Assembly: GCA_019359765.1 (NCBI GenBank)
Contig: JAHHGU010000012.1
Span: forward strand, 62,001 to 126,000
Source: Aphanothece sp. CMT-3BRIN-NPC111
GTDB taxonomy: Bacteria > Cyanobacteriota > Cyanobacteriia > Cyanobacteriales > JAHHGU01
Reading direction: 5' to 3'
Length of the DNA: 64,000 bases
The notes below the pieces were generated by a model that had not been told where the DNA came from, searched no databases, and saw nothing but the letters and a program-made list of their open reading frames with translations. Shown here piece after piece: positions 27,736 to 36,600 of the stretch (position 1 is its first letter; each line of letters starts with the position of its first letter). The position numbers and the translations under genes were made by a program.

Positions 27736-28746
27736 TCAGGTTGGGGTAGTTGACTCTGGTATGGCTCTTTTACCCTCCCTAGTAATTCCTCTCGTTTTCA
27801 AGACATCACTGAAGGTAGCACAGTAGGTCGGTAAACCAAACGTTGCCGGGTTAACGTAATGTTCGTAGCTGAAATGGCGGTAGTTTAAGCAGAACCGATC
27901 CCAGGGGGCCATTTGAATTCGGAACAAGGCGATGAAGACATCGGCAAGCCAAAGAGATAGGGGCAGGCGAAAAGAAATCTTTTTATCAAAATAAGCACAA
28001 AGTTCTTCCACAGCCTGGTTTACAGTTATCGGCTGATTTCCCAGAACGAGTTTGCGCGTAGAGATAACATCTGCCCCCAAGTCTGGTTGGGGGGGATTGT
28101 CGATCAGGTATTGCACCACCTGAGCGATATCCCGTGCATGGATAAAGTGGAAACTGCCGTCGGCTTTGAACCAACGAATCCAGTTAACCCAATTGACGAC
28201 ATCTGGTAAACCAGAAGAAAGATGAGAGTAAGGTTTATTGGCATCTCCCCCGAGTACTAGGGTGGGAAAGAGGGTGGTAACGCGGGGTGCGATCGCCAAT
28301 TTCGGCAACCTGTTCAAGCAGTTGTACTTGGAACGAATGTAGTCTGTGCCTATTTCTCCGGCTTTCTTTAGTAATTGGTTGTGGCGATCGAGGATACTGG
28401 CGGTGGAAAAGTAAATCACCTGCTCGCAGACGTCTAGGTTAAGCAGGTTCAGCAACTGGAGAGTTTTAGTAACGTTAATATCAAACGCTTCCTGTTCCCC
28501 CCCCCAGGCTGCGGCTGTTAGAACCGCTACATCAATCGTTTTGAGCAGCTTGCTAAATCGATCGATGTGTCGCATGTCACCCTTGACCACAGTGATGCCA
28601 GGGCGAGCATTGTAGTCAACTCGCAGCTTATCTGGGTTCCTGACAAGGAGGTACAGATGATGTTCTGTCTCCTGAATCAGGCTCTCGCTAATGTAGTGAC
28701 CTATGCAGCCACTTGCACCCGTGACTAAAATCCGCTTGGGGGTCAT
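27736..28746 (-). CDS. Extended SDR family NAD(P)-dependent oxidoreductase
   Basis: A 336-residue NAD-dependent epimerase/dehydratase-like protein. The nucleotide-binding motif TGASGCIGHYI is at the N-terminus, and the catalytic region shows IYFSTASIL followed by YIRSKYNCL (the YxxxK motif could be YIRSK). The substrate is unknown; steroid or sugar-nucleotide dehydrogenase-like proteins share this fold. It lies 61 nt downstream of hemE on the same strand, so it may be co-transcribed. A heptamer tandem repeat sits between the two. Confidence 0.8.
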   Translation of the reverse strand: MTPKRILVTGASGCIGHYISESLIQETEHHLYLLVRNPDKLRVDYNARPGITVVKGDMRHIDRFSKLLKTIDVAVLTAAAWGGEQEAFDINVTKTLQLLNLLNLDVCEQVIYFSTASILDRHNQLLKKAGEIGTDYIRSKYNCLNRLPKLAIAPRVTTLFPTLVLGGDANKPYSHLSSGLPDVVNWVNWIRWFKADGSFHFIHARDIAQVVQYLIDNPPQPDLGADVISTRKLVLGNQPITVNQAVEELCAYFDKKISFRLPLSLWLADVFIALFRIQMAPWDRFCLNYRHFSYEHYVNPATFGLPTYCATFSDVLKTRGITREGKRAIPESTTPT

Positions 28747-28755
28747 TGGAGGAAA

Positions 28756-28784
28756 GGATTTTGGATTTTGGATTTTGGATTTAT
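28756..28784. repeat. Heptanucleotide tandem repeat (GGATTTT)n
   Basis: About four tandem copies of GGATTTT lie between hemE and the SDR gene. Heptanucleotide repeats of this type (STRR) are known from filamentous cyanobacteria. Confidence 0.7.
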
Positions 28785-28807
28785 TCCATTAGCTTATGCA
28801 TGGATGG

Positions 28808-29860
28808 CTAGAGCAACTTATCAGCCTGCTTAGCAGTTTCAAAGAAGAACGCCACATTCTCTTCGGGGGTGCTGGGTAAGACACCGTGACCTAAATTCAT
28901 GATATGACCTGTGTTACCCGCTTTGCGAATTGTATCCAGGATGCGATCGCGGATAAAATCTTTGGAACCGTACAAGGCACAGGGGTCCATATTTCCCTGA
29001 ACACCCATGTTTGCGCCCAGTCTTGCCCTAGCCTCTGCCATATCTACTGTCCAATCCACGCTGACGATATCAACGCCAGATTTTCCCATTCGTTCCAATA
29101 TCCCGGCGCTGCCGTTGATATAAAGAATTAGGGGTGTATCTGGATGGGTGGCTTTGACCTGTTGCACCACTTGTTGCTGATAAGGCAAGGCAAATGTTTC
29201 GTAGTCTTGGGGACTGAGTTGACCTGCCCAAGAGTCAAACATCTGCACTACTTGGGCACCGGAATCAATTTGATAACGGACATAAGTGGCGATCGCATCT
29301 GCCAGCTTACCCAAAAATTGATGCAGCATTGCTGGCTCACAGAAAGCCATGCTCTTAATGTTGATATAGTCTTTAGAGCTTTTGCCCTCAATCGCATAAG
29401 CTGCTAGCGTCCAGGGGGCACCCACAAAACCCAACACAGTAGATTTATCGCCCACTTCTTGCCGCAAGGTTTGCAAAATTTCCCGGATGAAGGGCAGCGT
29501 TTCTTCTGGTTCCAGGGGATGCAGTTTGTCAATCTGCTCTTGGCTGCGGATGGGCGGATCGATTACTGGGCCCCGGCTTTCTATGATGTCGAAGGGGATG
29601 CCTAATCCTGGTAAGGGGGTGAGAATATCGGAAAACAAAATTACCCCATCTGGCTGAAACGCCCGCCAGGGTTGGAGTGAGATTTCAATTGCCAATTCTG
29701 CTTTTTCCGAGCGATCGCGAAAGGAAGGATATCGCTCTCGCAACTCCCGGTATTCTTTCATATAGCGACCCGCCTGCCGCATCATCCACACTGGCGGACG
29801 GTCTAACACTTCACCACGAGCAGCCCTTAATAAGTAAGGAACCTGGGTTGACCCAGCCAT
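28808..29860 (-). CDS. hemE: Uroporphyrinogen decarboxylase HemE
   Basis: A 350-residue enzyme that decarboxylates uroporphyrinogen III to coproporphyrinogen III in haem and chlorophyll synthesis. Signatures are [13 protein letters not shown] at the N-terminus and [12 protein letters not shown], with the catalytic Asp in [10 protein letters not shown]. Length is normal. It is on the minus strand, with the SDR gene downstream. Confidence 0.96.
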   Translation of the reverse strand: MAGSTQVPYLLRAARGEVLDRPPVWMMRQAGRYMKEYRELRERYPSFRDRSEKAELAIEISLQPWRAFQPDGVILFSDILTPLPGLGIPFDIIESRGPVIDPPIRSQEQIDKLHPLEPEETLPFIREILQTLRQEVGDKSTVLGFVGAPWTLAAYAIEGKSSKDYINIKSMAFCEPAMLHQFLGKLADAIATYVRYQIDSGAQVVQMFDSWAGQLSPQDYETFALPYQQQVVQQVKATHPDTPLILYINGSAGILERMGKSGVDIVSVDWTVDMAEARARLGANMGVQGNMDPCALYGSKDFIRDRILDTIRKAGNTGHIMNLGHGVLPSTPEENVAFFFETAKQADKLL

Positions 29861-29956
29861 TTAATACTCCACCCTAAATAGTTTTTTAAATGCATTTGTT
29901 AGCTTACCATCTCAGCGATCGCGGTTAACCTGGATGGGTAAGTTCTAGAAAAGTTT

Positions 29957-30850
29957 TCACCCCAAACTGAGAATGCCTTGGTCGGCGTCTAACTGAGCCA
30001 TGATTCCGACGGGCAGGGCAGCATTGTCACCATCGTGGCCGAAGGGCAAGTCAGAAACAATGGGGATGTTAAGATCCGCGAGGCGATCACGCAGTACTTC
30101 CTCAACTGTAAAACTCGGGATGCCTGGAGGTGCCTCACATCGGCTAAAGCGACCCAAGGCAATGCCTCGCACTTTCTGCAATGCACCTGTTAAACGCCAC
30201 TGGGTTAGTAATCTGTCAATGCGATAGGGAGCCTCGGTGACATCTTCTAGGGCGAGAATCACGCCATCCAGATTTGGTTGAATTGCTGTCCCTAGTAGAT
30301 GAGTTGCCACAGTCAGATTTGCTGGGAGCAGGATACCGATAACTGAGCCACCACCCCAGCCTGTCCCATTGAGGGGTGGGAGGGGATGACCTTCTACGCA
30401 AGAGAACAGCCGCTCCACAGACCAATCTGGTTCCGCCGCGAGGGTAGTGAGTAGGGGGCCATGAACGCCTGAGAAACCCATATGGCTAAGGCTCCAGAGC
30501 AAGCCTGTTACGTCAGAAAACCCTATCAGCCACTTTGGAGGCACGTTTGTAGGCCAAACCCAGTCTTCTAGTAACCGGGTGCTGCCATAACCGCCCCTGG
30601 CACAAAGAATGCCGCGACATTCCGGGTCTTTCCAGGCATCGGCTAAGTGGTAGCGTCGCTGAACATCTGTCCCAGCAAGATAACCCCACCGAGCCTCAAC
30701 TTTGTTACTAATTTCTACTCGATAACCACGCGAGCGCCAGATTTCCACGCCCTTCCGGAGCGCCTCAAATTCTCGCAATGCTCCACTGGTAGCAATAACT
30801 CGCAGCAAATCCCCCGGTTGTAACGGCGGTGGCGGTTGGCAAAAGTTCAT
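29957..30850 (-). CDS. Muramoyl tetrapeptide LD-carboxypeptidase (S66)
   Basis: A 297-residue serine peptidase of family S66 (LdcA-like), which removes the terminal D-Ala from peptidoglycan tetrapeptides during recycling. The nucleophile region ARGGYGSTRLL and IGFSDVTGLL are visible, and the Glu and His of the triad lie in ILALEDVTEAPYRID and PFGHDGDN. No signal peptide is seen, consistent with a cytoplasmic recycling enzyme. Confidence 0.9.
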   Translation of the reverse strand: MNFCQPPPPLQPGDLLRVIATSGALREFEALRKGVEIWRSRGYRVEISNKVEARWGYLAGTDVQRRYHLADAWKDPECRGILCARGGYGSTRLLEDWVWPTNVPPKWLIGFSDVTGLLWSLSHMGFSGVHGPLLTTLAAEPDWSVERLFSCVEGHPLPPLNGTGWGGGSVIGILLPANLTVATHLLGTAIQPNLDGVILALEDVTEAPYRIDRLLTQWRLTGALQKVRGIALGRFSRCEAPPGIPSFTVEEVLRDRLADLNIPIVSDLPFGHDGDNAALPVGIMAQLDADQGILSLG

Positions 30851-31541
30851 AATTGGCAGGCGCGAACTTTAACTCACATTCCTGAAGTTAACTTTAGCAA
30901 CATCTAATATCAGGGGACAGGGTAATTGTATTGAATGGGGGCTAATTTCTTGTTGGTTTAGGGTATACTTAAAATAATAGAAATATATTCCTTCTAAATA
31001 TTAGAACCTAGTTCTTCCCTATTAAGGTTAGTTTATCAAAAAAAAGGCACTAAGTCTAGAGACTTAGAAAAAAAATTCCCCTTCTAACTGAAGGTACAAA
31101 CGTAGGATTCAAACTTTTAAATTCTAAATTTAGCGTGAAGGCGACGTGAAATTTGGTTCAAGTAGAGATGCCCTGCCAGGACGTCTCTACTATGCAGGGT
31201 GAGGTCAATCTAAAGTCGTTTGACGTACTTACCTTAATTAATCGGGATGCTAGGGTCATTGCCGCATCGATTATAGCCGTGTCATTACCCAAATCTGTTG
31301 CCACCTATACAGGGTGTAGCAGTAGATGTATGCAACACACCAAGTAGGGGCACGGCAGTGCCCCTACTGTTACTCGGTGAGCTTTCAGCAGCTTTGCCAA
31401 CCCGACAGGTACGGTAGGCACATCAATATCTTGGGAATCTGGCTAGCAAAAGGATAATGGTGCGATCGCCCTTATAGAGCAGCCTTAAGCAAAACCTATG
31501 GTGGGTGAAAGCAGGATTGATAGCACAAAGTCATAAAACTG
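30851..31541. other. Long intergenic region with one dispersed repeat
   Basis: About 690 nt without a supportable gene. It contains the 68-nt repeat at 31142-31209 and otherwise AT-rich sequence with several short A or T runs. Confidence 0.5.
31142..31209 (+). repeat. 68-nt dispersed repeat, copy A
   Basis: Runs from CGACGTGAAATTTGG to GGGTGAGGTCAAT. It is the reverse complement of 37696-37763 at 66 of 68 positions. The centre is itself an inverted repeat (AGTAGAGA…TCTCTACT). This is a MITE-like or REP-like element. Confidence 0.85.
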
Positions 31542-31570
31542 TTGACACTTTGTAACAATATCGTTATATT
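31542..31570 (+). promoter_or_regulatory. psb34 promoter
   Basis: TTGACA (31542-31547) and TATATT (31565-31570) are separated by 17 nt, a near-consensus sigma-70 promoter 37 nt upstream of the psb34 start. Confidence 0.75.
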
Positions 31571-31572
31571 TA

Positions 31573-31590
31573 TTTACATAGGGTTACAAA
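31573..31590 (+). promoter_or_regulatory. HLR1 (RpaB-binding) site
   Basis: TTTACATA GG GTTACAAA matches every position of the published HLR1 consensus (G/T)TTACA(T/A)(T/A)NN(G/T)TTACA(T/A)(T/A). It lies just downstream of the -10 box around the expected transcription start, a position from which RpaB would repress in low light, as it does for high-light-inducible genes. Confidence 0.75.
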
Positions 31591-31606
31591 CAAGGGAAAA
31601 ACAGAT

Positions 31607-31777
31607 ATGCGCTACACCTCCGACGACCAAGGCATCCTTAACAACTACGCCGCTGAACCTGCTGTGTACTTTGCAGAGTATCCCTCCCCAGAGGAGCAGC
31701 AAAGTTATGCCTTACGAGGTGCAGTCGCCATTCTCATTGTTGCCTTGACAATATTTACAGCTTTTGCTGCCAGCTAG
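31607..31777 (+). CDS. psb34: Photosystem II assembly protein Psb34
   Basis: A 56-residue protein beginning MRYTSDDQGILNNYA. The hydrophilic N-terminus with LNNYA and a single C-terminal transmembrane helix (AVAILIVALTIFTAFA) match Psb34, a small protein that binds CP47 in PSII assembly intermediates in competition with high-light-inducible proteins. AAGGGA lies about 13 nt upstream. It has its own promoter with an HLR1 site and a strong terminator, so it is a single-gene unit. Confidence 0.82.
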   Translation: MRYTSDDQGILNNYAAEPAVYFAEYPSPEEQQSYALRGAVAILIVALTIFTAFAAS

Positions 31778-31851
31778 GGATTGATTGAATTTGAACTTTA
31801 ACAACCGCTTATAGCATTTGACATTTGGGACTATCTCCTATCTAGACTAAG

Positions 31852-31887
31852 AGCCTCAGCTACGGGAAGCTGAGGCTTTTTCTTTTT
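31852..31887 (+). terminator. Rho-independent terminator of psb34
   Basis: Stem AGCCTCAGCT/AGCTGAGGCT with a 6-nt loop, followed by TTTTCTTTTT. Confidence 0.9.
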
Positions 31888-31999
31888 GGAACTTCAAAAA
31901 GAATAAATATAAAGAAGCAGCACTTGCAGGAAATTACAGTAATTCCTTGTTTCAACCAAATGAGACCATGGAAATGTTGAATTAGTAGTAACAGCCGTA

Positions 32000-32341
32000 C
32001 TAGTTAGCATTAAGTACTATGCCTGTTACGCAGTTTGCACCAGCGCTACTGGCTTTGTAGTAGATAGTTACATTCTTTTTGTTAATTACAGCGTCAGACA
32101 TTATTGAGACATTTGCAGGCTGGTACGTGTAGGGCGAGCAAAAATTTCCCCCCCAGAAGTAGTACCCACCATTAAGTGCAACGGCCCCGTGATAAAAGGT
32201 GAATACATCATTGGAATTATTTAAGCTAATTACCTAAGTGGGAATACCCGCTACAGCACTCTCAGCTAGAGCTTTTGATGCAGTAAAAGTGAAAACTCCG
32301 AATAGAGGTAAGGCAGCAAGGAGAGCAGCTAGTCGTTTCAT
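32000..32341 (-). pseudogene. Secreted small protein ORF interrupted by an amber codon
   Basis: From ATG 32341 the frame gives a good signal peptide (MKRLAALLAALPLFG… ending SKALA before ES), runs to codon 35, meets TAG at 32234-32236, and continues open for 77 more codons to TAG at 32000-32002. The downstream part looks protein-like (GGYYFWGGNFCSPYTY, then INKKNVTIYYKASSAG) with two cysteines. This is a recently inactivated gene, a sequencing error or a readthrough case. I do not recognise the family. Confidence 0.6.
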
Positions 32342-32511
32342 TCTTTTTTCCTAATTTCTGTGTTGTGAGGGGTAAAAGTAGCACCGCTGTCTGAGCCGCC
32401 AGCGGGCATCTAAAACCATTACTCCTGTATAGACGAGTGAGTGGAATCATTTATGCACTCTTTCTAAATCGCACAGGGATAATTAATGGCTCTCTCACAA
32501 ACACGAAGCTT

Positions 32512-33657
32512 CTACTTGTTATCTTGATTCAGGGAAGATAGCTTCATGCGGCGACTCTCACGAGAAATTGGTACTAAGGCTGGAGCTTGAGTTTTATCAT
32601 TGCTATCTTTATAGCTTTCAACCACTTTAGATAATTCTGCGATCGCAGGTGCTTCAAATACACTCCGCAAAGGCAACTCCACCCCAAAAGCGTCGCGCAC
32701 TCTAGAGACAAGCTGAGTCGCTAGTAAGGAATGCCCCCCTAATTCAAAGAAATTGTCATGGATACCCACCCGCTTAAGTCCGAGAACCTCAGCCCAAATT
32801 TTCGCGAGTACTTCCTCAACCGCAGTTCGAGGCGCAACATACCCTCCTGCCAATTCTGGCTTAACCTGATTGGGTGCAGGTAAAGCGCGGCGATCAACTT
32901 TGCCATTTGGCGTCAAAGGAAGCGATTCCAACACCACAAAAGCCGATGGCACCATATATTCCGGCAGCTTTTGTGCCAGATAAGCCTGTAACTGCGGCAC
33001 TAATTTACGTGTGACTTTGGCCTGTAGGGGATTATTCGCATATGCTGTCGGCGGACGCATTGGTTCCACTTGCGGCACCAAAGGTTGCTGGACAACGCCC
33101 TGACAAGTTACAAACACCACGTCGTAGTGTCCATCAGTACCAGAATCTGACCAGCTAATATCAACGCTGTAGCTTAATTCCTCAGCCAGAGCATACCAAT
33201 CCTCTGGATCTACTCCTAAATCCTGGAGTTTTTGCAAAGCTTCGCGCATCTGGCTTACGGTTTTAAATTCTTCGGCACCTGAAAGCCATTCTGCTGTCTT
33301 AACCGCTGCTGTTATCCGTGCATTAGGCACATGGGTAATAGCGAAAATCTCTGGTTGATTTTCCACCAATAGCTGGCGCACAGCGGAGATAGTTAAGCTA
33401 TTTTCCTGCCAATCGAGCCATTTTGATTCCCGTTGAAAAGGTAGGGTTGATTCACTCTCAGTTGAGAAAACCAGGTTTGGGGGGGGTGCCCCCCCAACCC
33501 CCCGTTGGGGGACGGTCGCGTCCCCCAATCCCCCTCCGAAAGGTTTGGTCGGTTTGATGCCTATTTTCCTTTTTAGATAATGAAGTAGCGCTGCCCTGTC
33601 CCCCTTGGTTAGATTTGTTAGGGCGATCGCTTTTAGCCCCAATATAGAGAATGGCAT
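32512..33657 (-). CDS. NRPS module 2, 3' fragment (end of methyltransferase insert, A-domain tail, PCP)
   Basis: A 381-codon frame that carries the continuation of the upstream NRPS ORF in another frame. After repeat-derived sequence it reads KWLDWQENSLTISAVRQLL and HVPNARITAAVKTAEWL (the usual end of the NRPS methyltransferase insert), then the last A-domain part with LTPNGKVDRRALPAP and a PCP with the phosphopantetheine site FFELGGHSLLATQL. It ends in a short basic tail with no thioesterase, reductase or further condensation domain. The true protein is probably fused to the 33458-37540 product. Confidence 0.8.
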   Translation of the reverse strand: MPFSILGLKAIALTNLTKGDRAALLHYLKRKIGIKPTKPFGGGLGDATVPQRGVGGAPPPNLVFSTESESTLPFQRESKWLDWQENSLTISAVRQLLVENQPEIFAITHVPNARITAAVKTAEWLSGAEEFKTVSQMREALQKLQDLGVDPEDWYALAEELSYSVDISWSDSGTDGHYDVVFVTCQGVVQQPLVPQVEPMRPPTAYANNPLQAKVTRKLVPQLQAYLAQKLPEYMVPSAFVVLESLPLTPNGKVDRRALPAPNQVKPELAGGYVAPRTAVEEVLAKIWAEVLGLKRVGIHDNFFELGGHSLLATQLVSRVRDAFGVELPLRSVFEAPAIAELSKVVESYKDSNDKTQAPALVPISRESRRMKLSSLNQDNK

Positions 33658-36600
33658 TGTAACGAAACTGAGTTAACTCATTGTGGTAGCGACCCCGCAT
33701 CAGTTGGATCTGTACATGACTAATTTGGGGAAATTGCTGCTTTAAGGTACTAAAGAAAGCTGGATCAATAACTAACTCTGTTTCTTGGAATATTTGCATT
33801 TGTACCCGTTGTTGCAATTGCTCACGGGTGAGGGAAGGTTCAGCTTGGTACAGTTGCACCCCGGCGTGGAAAGCTGGCAACAGGGGCAGACTACGCACAT
33901 CCCCGATGAAGATAAAACCACCTGCGGCGGAAAGCTGGGCTAAGGCTTTCTCTAACACCTGCACCAAATACTCAATATTGGGGAAATATTGCACAACTGA
34001 GTTGAGAATTATCCCATCAAACGATGCTGCTTGCACGTCCTCAAAATCAGTCGCTATCTTCTCAAGCAGCGTTACTTGTGGTAGTTCTTGCTTTGCTAAC
34101 TGCTGGCGGATGTAATTGAGTGAGGGCGGCGAAAAGTCGGTTCCACAATATTTAGTGCAGTGAGGTGCAATTCTGAACAACAGTAAACCTGTCCCGCACC
34201 CAATTTCTAAGACGCGGCTAGGTTGCAAAGCCAAAATTTGTGCGGCTTGGTTATCTACCCACTCACGCATTTGCTCGGCTGGGATAGGCTGATTTGTGTA
34301 ACTGCTATTCCAGCCGATAATATTAAATGTGGGATCGAGATTAGCCGCAGGTTGGTTATAAGTCTCGTCATAGAGCATCTGCCATTGCCACACCTGCTCG
34401 TCCTGCAATTGCTGTTGTTGCATCTGCTCTTGAGAATTAGTGTATTCGGGATTAAGGGCGATATAAGCTACTAGACGATTTTCGCCTACATCCTCACGAG
34501 CCATGACTACGGTTTGTAGCACGGCTGGATGCTGACTCAGGGCTGCTTCAATTTCTCCTAACTCGATGCGATACCCGCGAATCTTCACCTGATTGTCGAG
34601 GCGGCCTAAAAATTCGATGTTGCCGTCATCTCGATATCGGACTAAATCCCCAGTCTTGTAGAGGCGATCGCTTAATTGGGGATGATTAGATTTATCTACA
34701 TTTTTAAAGGGATTCGGAATAAATGCGATCGCGGTTAAATCAGGACGGTTTAAATAACCTCGCGCTAATCCATCACCACCAATATATAATTCACCGGGAA
34801 CGCCAATAGGTACAGGTTGTAAATACTCATCCAGCACATATACTTGAACGTTGGCAATGGGACGACCAATCGCTGGGGGTACATCTACTTCTTCCTTGAC
34901 GGGAACCTTACCAGAAGTTGTAACAACAGTATTTTCAGTTGGTCCGTAGTTATTCACCACCTCAAACGGATGAGATGGCAAAGGATACTGATTAAGCTTG
35001 TCCCCACCTGTTAATAACAGTCGTAAAGCGACATCTTGCGACCAATCTAATAACAAAAAATTTTCTGCTAGAGGTGTTGGGAGAAAGCAAATAGTAATTT
35101 CATTTGCTATCACCCACTCACGCATTTTTTCAGGTAAAAGGCGGGTTTCATCATCTGGAAATAAAATGCTGGCTCCAGCAGTAATATAAGGCCAAATTTC
35201 CCACCCGTAAGCGTCAAAGGCAACTCCGGCAACCTGAGTCACGCGGTCAAATTGTGAAACGGTGAATGCTTGTTGATGCCAAAAGACAAGATTTAGTAAC
35301 CCACCGTGTTGAATTTCAACACCTTTAGGCTTTCCTGTAGTTCCAGAGGTGTAGATAACATAAGCCAGGTTTTCTGCTGTAACGTCACTGGTAGGATTAT
35401 TTCTACTTTCTTGGGAAATAGTCTCCCAATCTTTATCTAGACAAACTATTTGTGTTTTGTACAGTGCCAGACTTGCAAGCAATCGCTGTTGAGTCAATAA
35501 AACTGAGACTTGAGCATCTTCAAGGATAATCTGCAAGCGCTCAGAGGGATAACTTGGATCTAAAGGTACATAAGTTCCCCCCGCCTTGAGTATGCCCAAC
35601 ATCCCGATTATTGTATCAAGAGAGCATCTATCAACACAAATACCTACTAAAAATTCCGCACCTACGCCCATTTTTTGTAGATAGTGGGCTACTTGATTAC
35701 TGCGGATGTTTAACTCTCTATAAGTAAGCTGATTGCCAGCAAATTCCAATGCTAGAGCATCAGGGTTTAGCTCTACTAAATCTTCAAATAAATGATGAAC
35801 GCACTTATCTTTTTGATAATTTATTTGGGTTTGGTTCCATTCCCCTAACAACTGATGTAACTCAGCTGCACTTAACAGCGGTAATTCGACGATTCGTTGT
35901 TCTGGATTCGCAACAATACCTGACAGCAGTGTTTGGAAATGCCCCAGCATCCGGGTAATAGTTGCGTGGTCAAATAAATCAGTGCTATACACCACTAAAC
36001 CGCCGATACCTTCCCTAGCATCGCACCATAATCCATTACCTGAAGATCTTTCCCACAGGTGAAACTCTAAATCAAACCGCGTTGCACCAGTATCAAATTG
36101 CTGTGGACTTAGTGTTAATCCTGGCAGATGTAACTCTTCCATTGGCGCATTCTGGAGCGCAAATACCACCTGAAATAAAGGATTTTGGTTCAAGCTACGC
36201 TCTGGATGTAGCTCCTCTACCAATTTCTCAAAAGGCAAATCCTGATGAGCATACGCACCCAGCGCCACCTCTTTGACTCGGCTTAATAGTTCCCGAAATG
36301 TGGGGTTCCCTGATAAATCAGTACGCAGTACCAAACTATTGACAAAAAAACCAATCAATGGTTCTATGTCGCTGCGGTTACGATTGGCGATCGGTGAACC
36401 TACTGCGATATCATCTTGTCCCGTATAGCGGTAGAGCAAAGTCTGAAATGCCGCTAGCAGGGTCATAAATAAAGTTATCCCTTCCTGCTGACTCAAAGCC
36501 TCTAGTGCTTCAGTCAAAGCCTTAGGTAAGGCAATAGGTTGCCTTGCACCCTTATAGCTTTGAACCGCTGGTCTTGGTCGGTCAGTAGGCAAATTTAGTA

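Noticed and set aside
32262..32450. 62-codon minus-strand frame near the amber-interrupted ORF
   Set aside because: It overlaps the signal peptide region of the better ORF in a different frame and lacks protein-like composition.
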